A stretch of 64,000 bases of DNA from Ditylenchus dipsaci (Eukaryota > Nematoda > Chromadorea > Rhabditida > Anguinidae), in the NCBI GenBank assembly GCA_004194705.1, contig SADC01000946.1, positions 1 to 64,000 on the forward strand, read 5' to 3'. A model generated the notes under the pieces. It was not told the origin of the DNA. It searched no databases and saw only the letters and a program-made list of their open reading frames with translations. Each line of letters opens with the position of its first letter. Within the stretch, counting starts at the first letter, position 1. The position numbers were made by a program, and so were the translations under genes. Positions 1-11,048 of the stretch are shown here, piece by piece.

Positions 1-18
1 AGAGGTCAGGTCCTTTAA
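1..18. repeat. Right end of a TTAA-flanked MITE, cut by the window edge
   Basis: GGTCCTTTAA matches the right terminus (TGGTCCTTTAA) of the TTAA/AGGACCAT family seen complete at 13249-13435. The rest would lie left of the window. Confidence 0.4.
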
Positions 19-254
19 CAATAAGTCGAGAAAAAAACATTAGAGTCTCACTGAGACACAACCAAAAATTAATTCGAGAGAGCCGACCATGCTCGAGAAA
101 TAACAATGAGGGCACGACTCTCGCTACCAAAGACTCGAGAAAAATTTCTTTAATTTTCATCTCGAGACAAAACATTTCGAGACATTTAAAATTCTCGTGA
201 TGACGCACAGGACAACTCTCTTTTCGTATATAGGATGCCTCCACAGTCTGTTAC

Positions 255-1169
255 TTAACACGGGAAGTCCTGCGGTGAGACCAGCAGCTTCTGGTGCAGA
301 ATTTCATGAGGAATCTGATCTGCAAACCATTTTCAAAAAAAGCCGGTTTGGCAACAAGATTTACAACAAACCAATTTCTAAATGGTGTCAAATGTGACTT
401 GGGTATGTTGTCAGAAAATCAGGTAGTACTCAAACATTTCATATACACATGCAGAACTTTCATGGCTCGTTAGGAAGAGCAGAGAACAAGCTTTCCAATG
501 ACATGTCGTTCAGTTGTTCATGATAACTAAATGTGGAATTTTTTGGCCTAAAGAAAAATTGTGTTATTTTTTCAAAAAGTTTTTTTATTTAAATGTGCAA
601 AATTAGATGTGATAGAGCCGTTTGTTCAGCATAACCCACATATCATTGTAAGAGAAATTTACTGCACCAAAAAAGCTTTGAAGTTAAACAAAGAAAGTTT
701 CTTAGAGTGTTATCGACAGTTTAAAAAACTAATAATTATTCAAAAACGTAAAACTTGTTCGTCAACTGACCAACACGCAATTTGACGCCGGATTCTGTTT
801 CAGCATCGTCGATTCGCTTATTAAAACTGCTTCTTAAAATTGTGAAATTCTCGTCAAAATTCAAATTCCTCTCAAACAATAATTATTTCAAACGTGCGAG
901 AATTAAATATTGAATAATTATTGTCTTGAAGGAATTGAATTTGACGATGAATTTTAAATTTTAAGAGTTAATTTCTGCATGTGATATGAAATGTTGAGTC
1001 TACCTGATTTTCTGAACTACCCAAGTCACATTTGCACCATTTCAGAAATGGTATTAAATCTTTGCCAAACCGGCTTTTTTGAAAAAATGGTTTGCAGATT
1101 TCGGAATTCCTCATGAAATTCTGCACCAGAAGTCGCTTGGTCTCACCGGGCAGGACTTCCCGTTGTTAA
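255..1169. mobile_element. TTAA-flanked palindromic element
   Basis: Bases 255-420 reappear inverted at about 1008-1169. They include GGGAAGTCCTGC against GCAGGACTTCCCG, a long TTTGCAAACC stretch and the CTACCTGATTTTCTGA block. Both ends abut TTAA (255-258 and 1166-1169), the target typical of piggyBac- or Kolobok-type elements. Short open frames inside are arms of the palindrome. No transposase is visible, so it is non-autonomous. Confidence 0.65.
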
Positions 1170-1688
1170 CTGTATCTGATTTTTTAGTTGTGGGCTGATA
1201 TCCACCTGGATGATACCTGAAAAAACAGAACTTTGTCAAATCAAAAACAAGCAATCCTGTCATATGTAAAATCGTGTGGAATAGGGTTGTCAGACAAAGT
1301 CTCCGATTTTACACATCAAAACCTTTAAATCTAGTGTTGTACCACCTCACCAGGTGGATAATACCTGGTAGACCTGAAAAAATATTTTTTTGTTAAAAGA
1401 CATTGATTTCCTAAGCAACGGCAATTGTTGATTAGAATTCTCTGGATTATAAAAAAATAAAAATAATTATCAAATAATTTGCGCAAAAATATTTTTTAAG
1501 AGCAAACAATATTTTTGGTCGTCATTTTTGTTTCTCAATTGAATTTTGGCGGGTATGATGACCCGCCGTTACTTTTGTGGGCCATTTGTTTTGTGCATAA
1601 CTAAGTTGAATATAGTGGCTATAGCTATATATATGTCTTTTGTTTCAGATTATCAAAAGAAGAATTCAAATTGTTGCTGGGACCTCAT

Positions 1689-1949
1689 TACCTATTTCTC
1701 TATCAATTATCCCCTCTCTAATAATTACTTTCTCTATTAATTACCCCCCAAAAGCACCCTGTATCTCAGCTCAAAAAAATTATTTGCAAATCTGTTTTTT
1801 GCGTTGTCTTAATCACCACGAACTTAGTTGATTCCACTTTTTGAAATTCGTTTGAGCACCCGAAAATCTCAAAATCAAAATAATTTTTTTTTCGATTTTT
1901 CAAGGGTTAAAAAATAATTACCCGGGGTAATAATAGAGAAAATACGGTA
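1689..1949. mobile_element. TACCGTATTT-family MITE, degenerate left end
   Basis: The right end reads TAATAGAGAAAATACGGTA. The left end, TACCTATTTCTCTAT, is a decayed inverted copy. The interior carries the family signature, a TTTTTCAAGGGTTAAAAAAT stretch and a CCCGGG junction, shared with copies at 39631, 54240 and (in part) 62089. Confidence 0.6.
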
Positions 1950-3125
1950 CGTAAGTTTTTAGCCGCTTTGCCGTCTTTTTTGTTGCTCCTGTTTAGGTTG
2001 TCGGCAAGGGCGCTCATGCTGATTATGCGAAATCTGATGAGGCTGTCTCTCCGGTGCTACTTTCTGGTCGTTAACGGGATCAAGTTTTTTCGGTAAAAAT
2101 GTGGTTAGTTTGCCATTAACTTTTTTGATAATTTTTACGCTGGTTTATTAGAGAAGTTCTCTAGTCAAGTAACCCTTTTAAATCTCACTGCAACTACACA
2201 TGGCCTGACAAATTCATCAGTGAATGTAGCCTCAAATCCATGAACAAACCACATACGACTTTTTTGTCTACGTGGAAGCTACAGAATTTGGCGATTGTAT
2301 GTGGTCGTAGTGTTAGGCATGTGCACGGGTCGGCCCTTCCGGGCGTAACTTGCGTGATCCATCACGGGTTACGATAAAAACCTGTAAGAATACAGCCCGT
2401 GCGCATACCTGCATAACCTAACTTTCTATGTGCCTTCGTGCTCCATCCCAAGACAGTATGGCTAGGCCGTTGTAACATAACTGTCGGGCACGTCAACTTC
2501 TTGTAAGAGGCCGCCTAGCGAAAGTGATTATAAGTCACATATTATTTACAACAATGATCTGCTGGAGTTCATATTTCTAATTTTCAGGTATCATGCGCAC
2601 TCAGGTATCTTGTTCTATCAAGGAAATCTTCTTTTAGCGTCTTTCGCCTGTCCTGAGGTCCTGAGCTACCGTTTGTTTATGTTGTCTTTTACGGACTGTC
2701 TTGTGTTTTAGTGAAAGGATGGAGTTTTACATGGGGTGGAATGGGCGGAATAGGGTTTTACTTACTTGCTTTTATTCGCGGTCGGAGTTGCTGATCCGTC
2801 AGTCTGATTTTCAATCGTTTCTCAAATAGTTGAAATTTTGACTATATAGACCCACGCCTCTCGAAAATCCGTCCCCTATTTCGAAAATAGTCGACTCTCG
2901 ATAAATCAATTAAGACCCGCGCCTTTCGACAATCGGTCATCCTATTTTCAAAATAACGACCTTTTTGGGAACCAAAAGATATTATGCCGATATGAAATTT
3001 AAAAAAACATATTGACAAAATGTTTTTTCAAAAAATCTTGGCATTTTGCTGTTTTCAAATGATTATGATTTTGAATTTTAAGGGTGATTAAGGGATTAAG
3101 CTGTGATATAGTCAACACTCACTAT
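1950..3125. other. No gene recognised
   Basis: I see no convincing coding region, RNA gene or intact element. A weak inverted pair around 2333-2415 (TGTGCACGGG against CCCGTGCGCATA) may mark a short decayed MITE. Confidence 0.4.
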
Positions 3126-3333
3126 ACAGTTAACACTCATTATACAGGGTGTCCGAAAAAAAGTGCACCAATTTTGAAATTTTTGTTGAGGGCTACCGCG
3201 GATCGGTAAAATCGCAAAAAAAATTTTAGGTTTCAGCCAACAATTTGAACAAGTTATAGCTACAAATGACTAACAAATATTAAGTAAAAAAAGAGAATAT
3301 GTCGACCCAACCACTTGAGCGTGGAAGATTTGC

Positions 3334-3480
3334 TTAAAGGACCATGCTCGTGCAAGGCCCAGCAATTGTTGAAATTTGAATTGGCGGGGACCCAAAAACA
3401 TTTTTCGCTGCGAGACATTTTATTTAAAACATTTTGTCGCTTCAATTTTTAATTCCGTCAAACCCAGCAATTGTGGGTGC
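3334..3480. repeat. Partial TTAA/AGGACCAT-family element
   Basis: TTAAAGGACCATGCTCGTGC followed by AATTGGCGGGGACC matches the left-end layout of the family at 32392 and 13249 (TTAA, AGGACCAT, then a GCGGGA-type block). No matching right end was found nearby. Confidence 0.4.
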
Positions 3481-3628
3481 AGCGTAAAGCATCAGTACTC
3501 AACTGAACCCATGCCATTCAGCCAGGTTGGATCCCGAGGTTGAAAATGGACTAGACCTTTTCGGAGTGTCGTGTGTTCTGAGTTTTGGATTTGCCGAGCC
3601 TCATGTTCGGTTGTCGCTTCGGGTAACT

Positions 3629-3870
3629 GGTTCAGGTCGGTATTCGAAGACTTTGGTTCGGGTTTTGGTTTGCCAAGTTTTGTATTCGCCGAGCCTTTGG
3701 CTCGGTCTTCAATCTGTGGGTGGCTGCTCAGCCTGTAAACGAAGATACCAGAACAAGTAAAACCCGACTGCTCATACCGGCTCTTCTCAATTTCCTTGCT
3801 CTTTTGTAGGGTTGTCGGGGACGAAATTTTCGGTTACCCGAACCGAAGTCTTCGAATACCGACCTGAACC
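3629..3870. repeat. Palindrome of GGTTCAGGTCGGTATTCG arms
   Basis: The left arm GGTTCAGGTCGGTATTCG at 3629 is repeated inverted at the right end (CGAATACCGACCTGAACC, to 3870). The arms carry GGTTCGGGT units like those at 51105-51215. It is probably a non-autonomous inverted-repeat element. Confidence 0.55.
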
Positions 3871-4383
3871 TGACTGAAGACTGAATTAGACTGAATTAGG
3901 CTGTTTTTACAGATAAAAACATACTTTTTAGCCTTAACTATCAAAAAATCTTTTCAAGATTTTACAAACAATACATAATTCATCCTTGGAAATGATTAAA
4001 ATTTCGACGCCCTTTTTTATTTGAATACTATAAAATCATTAGTTGTATAAAAGTTGGCTATCAAGTGGCTTGCAAGAAAAAATGATAGCTTTGAAAAAAA
4101 TCAAGATTTCGTCATTTTCGCCATTCAAATCACTGAAACGGGAGAAAATAGTCTTACAACTTATCTTTCTTTTAAAAGATCACTCAAAGTGTTAAGTTAA
4201 AGCTGTAACGCCGCGCAAACTTTTAATTTGTCAAAACTTGTAAAAATGTGTTTTTCATGGCTGCGACGACTGTTTTTTTACCGATTTTTTTTTACTAATG
4301 GGTATCAAGGTGACTCCACTGAACAGGCTACATTTGAATTTCCCCATCTTGAGTCACTGTCAAAGCATGTCTGTTGTTATTGA

Positions 4384-4770
4384 CTAATATCTCGAAATAT
4401 CTATAAAACACTTTGCTACTACTGCCTTGGAGTTTGCTCGTCCAGCCAGCTGCCTCACTTTAAATCCATGATTCTGCTGAGTTTGCTCATCATTCACCAT
4501 TTCTTCTATTGCGGAATACATGGCTTTCATTGCCATTTCGTCGATTCGTTTTGGTGATCGAATTCCCGCAGAATCAGTTATCAATTTTTTTATTTCTTTC
4601 AATAACTTGTTCTTTTGTTGCATCAAATTTTCGTTTAACGCGATTACCAAATCTTCGTATTTTTTTATTTCCAATTAATGTTGAATTTTTTAAAAGCTCA
4701 GTTGCTTTCTGTATATTTGTTCTGGCCAGACTCAATCCTCTTCCAGTATTATATTAGTGGTCTAGCTGCT
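4384..4770 (-). pseudogene. Unrecognised coding-like segment, charged and helical
   Basis: A 96-codon open segment ends at 4384. It has coding-like composition rich in Lys, Glu and Gln, with stretches such as QQKNKLLKEIKKLI that would form an amphipathic helix or coiled coil. Just upstream on the same strand another frame reads ARTNIQKATELLKNS, which looks like its continuation, with the frame changing at a run of seven A. I do not recognise the family and see no clear start or splice sites. It lies 280 bp left of the F-box-like fragment at 5048, but no link is shown. It could be an exon of an unknown gene, a relic, or chance. Confidence 0.3.
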
Positions 4771-5047
4771 GAGTCGCCTACAGCCGACAATATAGCTGAA
4801 TGGCCGAGCACAGTGTATTGGACAGCAGATTTGTCTAGTGCCCACGCACTAGACTCAAATACAGATGTGTTTACTGGATTCGGATCAAAATTAAGCATTT
4901 TTGGATTTGCTCAGAGTTCATATTAATTCCAATAGGCTCTAAAATCATTTTATTTTGTGTAATATGTGCACTAGCTACAGCAGCAAACCACATTTTTATT
5001 TTAAGTTAAAGCTGTAACGCCGCGCAAACTTTAACTTACTTTTTTAT

Positions 5048-5202
5048 CGTGGAAGACCTACTTTATTGACCTATCCTGATATTCTGAACAGTCTACATGT
5101 AAAATTTAGATGCATGGAAAGTGTGGAGGACAGTCTAGTGGAAAACATTGTCGATTGGCTATTCTGCAATGCAGAGTTTATAGGCAAAAAAACTATGAAA
5201 AT
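5048..5202 (+). pseudogene. F-box-family-like exon, left half, split by a hAT-type element
   Basis: This is closely similar to the exon at 12073-12312: both carry SLVENIVDWLFC followed by AEFIGK and TMKI. The reading frame runs into the 8-base target duplication ATGAAAAT at 5195-5202 and then stops at the inverted-repeat terminus TAGGGTTGTTACAC. The right half resumes at 9848 after a second ATGAAAAT. I infer membership of the nematode F-box-associated group from the spacing of the WLF motif and the repeat of the pattern in the neighbour. The function is not established. The copy is broken as it stands. Confidence 0.5.
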
Positions 5203-5267
5203 TAGGGTTGTTACACAGTTAACTCGATTTTTTCTAAAAATTTGACCTTCTTTCTTGTTTTTATGCT

Positions 5268-5572
5268 ATTTTTTTTCTAAAAATTCGAGCACTTTACCCC
5301 ACGTTTGAAGCCTAGGATGTTGGCTACCCAATGGTATGAAAATTTCTTGGTTTAGTTTACAAAAATGTATATATTTTATTACAAACACTTTCGAATTATT
5401 TCGAACTATTTCGAATCGAAAGTTCGAAAATAATTCGAAATAATTCGAAAGTGTTTGTAATAAAATATATACATTTTTGTGAACTAAACCAAGAAATTTT
5501 TATACCATTGGGGAGCCAACATCCTAGGCTTCAAACGTGGGGTAAAGTGCTCAAATTTTTAGAGAAAAAATA
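5268..5572. repeat. Near-perfect 300-bp palindrome inside the hAT left terminus
   Basis: The arms match almost base for base around a centre near 5415. The outer arm includes CACGTTTGAAGCCTAGGATG and its inverse; the centre is TTCGAATCGAAAGTTCGAA. The right terminus of the host element lacks it: there GATCGCACCC runs directly into the TAGCATA block. The palindrome therefore arrived after the long inverted repeat formed. Confidence 0.75.
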
Positions 5573-5599
5573 GGGTGCGATCTTCTTACCATTGCATAA

Positions 5600-5720
5600 T
5601 GCCAAATGAGGAAAATGCCGAATGCAAACTACCGTTTGGCAAAATGCCAAACGGTAAAATGCCCAACGGTAAAAATGCCCAATGGTAAAAATGCCCAACG
5701 TAAAAATGTCTTATGTAATT
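5600..5720. repeat. Tandem GCCCAACGGTAAAAAT arm (left)
   Basis: Units of about 16-18 bp (AAAATGCCCAACGGTAAA) occur in tandem. The inverted counterpart at 9605-9745 reads TTTACCGTTGGGCATTTT. Together they are the subterminal arms of the hAT-type element. Confidence 0.7.
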
Positions 5721-5904
5721 AATGCAAACGGTAAAAATGCCTGATGGATTTTTCCCAAATAGCAAAAATGCTCCATAGAATTTTGTCGAATAAGACTTTT
5801 CCTTATTCTGAATAAGCATTTTTTAGTTCACATTTTGACTTTAACATGCGTCTATTTCAGGATCAAGCAAGAAAAAATGGGGTGTACCGAAAAAGGTAAA
5901 GAAA

Positions 5905-6115
5905 TATTTGGTAAAAGGCACATTTGGTAAAAAAACTTTTGGTAAAAATTTTTTTGGTAAAGGCACATTTGGTAACGGCACATTTGGTGAAATTTATTGG
6001 TAAAATCACATTTGGTAAAATTTTTTTTGGTAAAGGCACATTTGGTAAATTTTTTTTGGTAAAGGCACATGTAGTAAGAAAACTTTTTGGTAAAGCACTT
6101 TTTCGGTGGACATTT
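5905..6115. repeat. Tandem TTTGGTAAAGGCACA repeat
   Basis: Degenerate units built from TTTGGTAAA with or without GGCACA occur about a dozen times. A shorter inverted array (TTTTACCAAATATTC) lies at about 9310-9385. Both strands have long open frames here, produced by repeat periodicity, not coding. Confidence 0.7.
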
Positions 6116-6289
6116 TTGGGTGGTACACCTTTTGGTCATAGAGTTATTGTTTTCGGCCATAGATTTTATTTCGGCGCGGAGTTTTAGGAGGGCATAGACG
6201 TTTCTCCAAACCATATAAAAGCACCTTATGCTCCCCGAACCCTGTTAAGCACCTAGTGACCAGGACATGAATCGAGGTCCTCTACTCAG

Positions 6290-6360
6290 GACTGATTGCA
6301 CCCAGAGGGGTTGGAACCAGCAACCTTGGTGATGAGTGTATGAACATCTAGACCACTCAA
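6290..6360 (-). repeat. tRNA-derived SINE head
   Basis: On the minus strand GAGTGGTCTAGATG resembles an A box. About 35 bases on, GGTTCCAACCC fits the B-box consensus. No full cloverleaf acceptor stem is evident, so I call it a tRNA-like SINE head, not a tRNA gene. Confidence 0.5.
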
Positions 6361-6949
6361 ACACTCAAAATCATGATAAAAAAATAAGGTATGCGGCCAG
6401 GTGGATTCGAACCAGCAAGCTCTACATCACCACTTATAATTGCTCAGAACACCATCCAGAGGACGAACCAAACCAAGTGGTCGTCCACTTGGATCAAATT
6501 TTTTTTCACGCTTTCGGGTTCCAAAACTATTTTTCTGCACTGATTCGGGCTATACTATAGAACCCCCCTCCCCAGCTAGCGAAAAATTTACTTCTCCTGA
6601 AGGGGAAAGGACCCGTCCCATTTGATTCTCGTGCTCTGAATAGCACGGAAACACTTTGGTTTTCCGAAAAATCGAAAAAAAAATTTTTCCGATTTGCCTT
6701 AGTCCCACAAGGTGAAAAATTTAAGAAAATTCAAAAAAAAATTTTTTTTGAATTCCCGCCAAAACATTTTTAAAGGCAATTAGGGCTGTATTGGGAGGGG
6801 AAGGGAATAAAAGGGGCCACTTTCATGTCAAAATATAAAAAAAGTGAATTCTGGAATATTTCGGATATCCTGCCATGTTTTCAACTGAGCCGTTGCAAAA
6901 AGAGACTCTATATGCATTTTATGGTCAAGAGTACTTCTCGGAATCATGT

Positions 6950-7975
6950 CTAAGGTAAGTGTGTGCGCGCATTTCTAACTCTCAAGCCCCCTGCGCCCCC
7001 GAAGGGGGCGCAGGGGCTTGAGAGTTTGAGAGTTTGAGGGCTTGAGAGTTTCTATTTGATCATCCAATCATCTGCATCCTTTCACTATTCTAAAAATTTA
7101 ATCTATTAATCCAACCTACAATCATCCACGGCATACAACCCTTACAACCCCCAATATACAATATTCGATCCTCAATTAGAGTCGCTCCATTATTTCTACC
7201 GTGAATTTCTACCGTTTTCAGATAACTTTTACCATCTTTTTATGGACACTCCAATTATTTGTAGGACCTTTTTAATAAATCATCCTTAGAGTTTTTTCAA
7301 GTACTCTACCTCTGTCATCTTCGTGCGTTTACGATATAATATCCAATCATCCTCTGTATATATCAAACTGCGCGGATGCAATATGCCATGATTTTACTAA
7401 AATTAGAAGGTTCTACGTTTTCACCAAATTTCTTCAAAAATTCCTACACTACTTCCTACATCCACACTACTTTATTTTTATTTTGGGAAGACGTGACAAC
7501 GAAACTAATAACAATAAATTCATGATTCAACTACTGTGATACTTCTCAAGATGGGCTCCAATTGAGACCAAAAATTCCATTCATTTGCGTAGTTGATAGC
7601 TAGCTGCTGAATTTGGTTTCCGGAATAGATTGCTCTCTGAGACCTCATTCCACCTGTGACACGCGCCAATGGATTGTGGATACGACTGAACATAACGACT
7701 TATATATGATGCGCAACTAAAAATAATAAAGGACTTACATTTCAATCTTCTGCCGTACTTTCTTCATCTTCTGAAGCTTGCTGTTTACATCTGTGAGCGA
7801 AGGATGATCATGGCTAAAGTACATGTTAAACTGCCCATTCCAGTTCTCTACTCCGTTGTTTCTCCTTGGAAGGGTAACACTATAGAACTCACTTACCACT
7901 ATAGAACTCACTTGGGGGCGCAGGGGGCTTGAGAGTTAGAGATGCGCACACCCACATACCTTAGACACAAATCAC
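6950..7975. mobile_element. GC-rich hairpin module A, expanded by a Mutator-like insert
   Basis: The left end is TCTAAGGTAAGTGTGTGCGC, followed by a GCGCCCCCGAAGGGGGCGC hairpin. The right end is the inverse, GCGCACACCCACATACCTTA. In the other copies the two ends lie about 100 bp apart. Here they are separated by about 875 bp carrying a transposase C-terminus, so this may be the parental element and the short copies deletion derivatives. Confidence 0.6.
7520..7877 (-). pseudogene. Mutator-like (MULE) transposase, C-terminal exons
   Basis: Two exons read on the minus strand: about 7877-7739 and 7685-7520, joined by a GTAAGT...TTCAG intron of 53 bases. The first reads RRNNGVENWNGQF, then HDHPSLTDVNSKLQ. 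This is the R-x-N-N-G-V-E-x-W...HP pattern found near the C-terminus of MULE/FLYWCH-associated transposases. The second exon runs from RIHNPLAR to a TGA at 7520. The catalytic DDE part and N-terminus are not found nearby, so the gene is a fragment. A FLYWCH-like exon at 15849 is too far away to be the same gene. The assignment rests on motif pattern only. Confidence 0.55.
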
Positions 7976-8794
7976 TCGAAAGTGACTCTGGATGCATGAA
8001 AAAGCATGCATACCAGAGTTTATTTATGCGGTAGGCCCAGTATTCAAAACTTTGTTCAACATCTTCTTGTTTATAGCTCTGTGTGATTAGTGGCCCTCTT
8101 CTGTCCCTTCCCTCCCAATACAGCCCTAATTCCTTTAAAAATGTTTTGGCGGGAATTCAAAAAATTTTTTTTTTGAATTTTCTTAAATTTTTCACCTTGT
8201 GGACCAAGGCAAATCGGAAAATTTTTTTTCGATTTTTCGGAACCAAAGTGTTTCCGTGCCTATTCAGAGCACGAGAATCAAAATGGGACGGGTCCTTTCC
8301 CCTTCAGGAAAAGTAAATTTTTCGCTAGCTGGGGAGGGGGATTCTATAGTGTTACCCTGATTCGAGTATGCTGAAGATGGTTTGACAGTGGTAAAATCAG
8401 GTTTACCAAGAAAATTTTAAGTTATTGCTAATTGTTGATTTATCAAAATCAATCGTTAGCAATAACTCAAAAATTCTCGGTAAAAACGTGATTTTACCAC
8501 TGTCAAACCATGTTCAGGATGCTCGAATTAGTGCAGAAAAATGTTTTGGAACCCGAAAACGTGAAAAAAGAATTTTTGATCCAAGTGGACGACCACTTGT
8601 TTGGTCACACTGCATGATGGGTTGTTAGTAATTCTAAGGGTTGATTTAGGTCGCTGGTTCGAATCCACCTGAGCGCATACCTTTTTTTACCGTAATGAAA
8701 GATATAAAAAGCAAGCGTTCGACTTTTCATGTCATTTAAGTGAATATGTCCCTACTCTGGAGTCACCTTGATATCAATCTGTCCAGGTAGTAGC

Positions 8795-9075
8795 CACCCC
8801 AGGTTCGGGTTGAGTAGGTAAAATCGCACTTTCGGACTTAACAAACCCAATTCCTCGCACAGTTTTAAGTTAGAAAAAATGGTTTATTTTTCGTACTCAT
8901 TAATTTTAATTTTGTAGGCCATCCAGGTGGACATCCACCTGACCAGGAGGTAACCACCACACGTTTTGGGGTTTTTGTGGGTGAAACATTGATTTTGGTC
9001 CTAACAAACCTAATTCCCCACGTAATTTCAAGTTAAAAAAATGGGTCATTTTTTTAAGAATTTTTTTTTAGGTTT
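8795..9075. repeat. Two diverged tandem copies of a 130-150-bp unit
   Basis: The segments at about 8795-8915 and 8945-9075 share, in order, a GTAACCACC/GTAGCCACC block, a CCTAACAAACC/CTTAACAAACCC block with AATTCC, and a TTAAGTTA.AAAAAATGG block. This is an old tandem duplication inside the hAT-type element. Confidence 0.55.
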
Positions 9076-9847
9076 GGGTTTGGTTTAGTTTTTAATATGG
9101 GTGCCAGTGCATTTACATCAGGATTGGACCACCTGGGCACTGAGAGCTGATAAATACCACTAATGGTATCACTACCAAGACTATAACCCCTATGAGTATA
9201 ATTAAGAAAAATTTTACTGGGAGGATACTATAGAAACCAGGAGAAAGAAATGGAAAGACGAAAAAGTAGGAATGAGAAGGTCTTTGACACAAAAACGACT
9301 ACAAAGTGCCTTACTAAAAGAAATTTTACCAAATATTCTTTACCAAAAAATTTTACCAAATATGTTTTTACCAAAAAAAAATTACGGCCTTTCAAAAGCG
9401 TCCGAAAATCTAGGATCACACGTATGTTTCATTTTAAGAGAAAAAAAATTCAAGGCCACTTTTCATTTATTATCCAACAAGTCGGCCTGAAACTATTGAA
9501 CCTCATTTCTCAGTCTTATTAGCTCTTTACTAGCAGATAAGGACTCTTTGAGCAGATATGTAGTTTAACCTTTTACCAATTTGATTATTTGGAAAAACTC
9601 CGTAGGGTATTTTTACCGTAGGGCATTTTTACCGTAGGGCATTTTTACCGTTGGGCATTTTTACCATTGGCATTTTACCGTTGGGCATTTTTACCGTTTG
9701 GCATTTTGCCAAACGGTAGTTTGCATTCGGCATTTTCCTCATTTGCATTATGCCAATGGTAAGAAGATCGCACCCAAAAAATAGCATAAAGAGAAGAAAT
9801 AAGGTCAAAATTTTAGAAAAAATCGAGTTAACTGTGTAACAACCCTA

Positions 9848-9911
9848 ATGAAAATAGTTGATGCTTATTCATGCGAAAATTTAAATCAGCTAATAGATTC
9901 AGTAAAAACAG
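9848..9911 (+). pseudogene. F-box-family-like exon, right half after the hAT-type insertion
   Basis: After the duplicated ATGAAAAT the frame reads IVDAYSCENLNQLIDSVKTG and then meets a GTAACT donor. The intact relative at 12073-12312 reads IVEAYSDDKLNQLVDAVKTG and also ends at a GTGACT donor. Removing the element and one duplication copy joins the halves in frame. Confidence 0.55.
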
Positions 9912-10118
9912 GTAACTTGAAAAAAAAATTTTGATACGTTTTCAAGTCCATATAACACGTCAGCATCTCGAGTGTTTTGCACCTGACACGCCGTGGGTGG
10001 CTCTATTAGAAAGGAAGAACGGCAGTTGCAGTGCTTATAAAGTTTCAAATTTAATATTTTGCAATTTCTTACTGTTAGCTCCAAATTTTCAAACAAAAAC
10101 TCATTTTATATAAAAGTA

Positions 10119-10528
10119 CAGGGTGTCCCGAAATTACGCGTGCATTTTTAATTTAAATTTTTGAATTCAATTTTATTGATTTCTAACATTTTTTATGTGT
10201 GTAACTCTCATTATATCTGCTCCTCTGCCATGATTCTGCATAGAAAATAATATTTGTAGTGTGTTTGGATTCAATATGAACACGGGTATAGCAAAGAGTG
10301 TGAACTCTCTAAGCATATAGGCCTTTTTCAAACCCATCCATTGGTAGAAGAGAAAAAAATATGGTGTGAGTCGGACGGTCGTAGTCATATGGCCGTAAGG
10401 TTGCACTACTTGTTCTTAAAAATCATACTTCCGAAGAGATTTTCGAAAAAAAAAATCGGGAATCAATCGGGCAAGGAGCTACCTCGCTAAAATTTTCAAA
10501 AATGCACGCGTAATTGTGGTACACCCTG
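10119..10528. mobile_element. TA-flanked MITE, CAGGGTGTCCCGAAATTACG termini
   Basis: The left terminus CAGGGTGTCCCGAAATTACG is matched by CGTAATTGTGGTACACCCTG at the right, both bordered by TA. The size is 410 bp. The TA site and CAGGGTG start are usual for Tc1/mariner-type elements. Single-ended relatives occur at 3147 and 20281. Confidence 0.75.
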
Positions 10529-10728
10529 TAGTTAACGAAAAGTTTCATTATTGCGCCATGCAAACACTTCGTAGTAAAGTCGGAAAAGGCGAGTAGTACC
10601 ATGCATTGAAAAAATATCCAGACACACAAGTTGCGCGCAAGATGTTTTAACAATTAAACAAGGGTTTACAACTGTTGGGCTGCGCGCGCCGTCGTTTTTT
10701 TTGTATTTGATTAAAACAGTACTTGGTA

Positions 10729-10914
10729 CAGTCAACCTCGATATAACGCCACTCCTTGGGAGCGGCCAACAAGTGACGTTATATAGAGGTGGCGTTATAT
10801 CGGGGGTTCATTTGACCAAATTTTAGCAAAAACTAACAAAAATTTGTCCATTTTGGGTGGCATTATATCGAGGATGACGTTATATCGGGGTGACGTTATA
10901 TCGAGGTTCAACTG
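10729..10914. mobile_element. Mariner-type MITE, CAGTCAACCTCGATATAACG
   Basis: The left end is CAGTCAACCTCGATATAACG. The right end is the inverse, CGTTATATCGAGGTTCAACTG. TA is on the left and CA (decayed TA) on the right. Internal copies of GACGTTATATCG repeat the terminal motif. Confidence 0.7.
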
Positions 10915-11048
10915 CAGCGCGCAAAAATATTAGTCAATGAACTGTATTTTTTTTAACTCTAATTTGGTGTTTTTCGACTATCATTTTGACGCCTTTTGAC
11001 ACTTACTTACAGAAATAGACTGATTTTCACAGAGTGCCTTCGCTGTAC

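Larger units (their letters stand above)
6390..8680. mobile_element. Large palindromic (fold-back) element with nested core, family member A
   Basis: Arms of about 500 bp match in inverse. The ends read CAGGTGGATTCGAACCAGC and GCTGGTTCGAATCCACCTG. Further in come a GGGACGGGTCCTTTCCCC block, a CCGATTTGCC block and an AATACAGCCC block. The centre holds the GC-rich hairpin module (6950-7030 and 7905-7975), with about 875 bp including a transposase fragment between its halves. Outer arms also carry a B-box-like GGTTCGAATCC, so a tRNA-like sequence forms the ends. Confidence 0.75.
5203..9847. mobile_element. 4.6-kb hAT-type element with very long inverted termini
   Basis: The ends are TAGGGTTGTTACACAGTTAA and its inverse at 9847. 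They are flanked by a perfect 8-bp duplication ATGAAAAT (5195-5202, 9848-9855), the size hAT elements make. Inverted similarity continues inward for about 600 bp (5203-5830 against 9847-9240), interrupted on the left by a palindrome at 5268-5572. The interior holds tandem-repeat arms, a tRNA-like SINE and a palindrome with a Mutator-like transposase fragment. I found no hAT transposase inside, so it is non-autonomous and heavily nested. It splits an F-box-like exon. Confidence 0.8.

Noticed and set aside
5852..6214. Cys/Lys/Phe-rich open frames that look like repeated zinc motifs
   Set aside because: Generated by the TTTGGTAAAGGCACA tandem array; the spacing is that of the DNA repeat.
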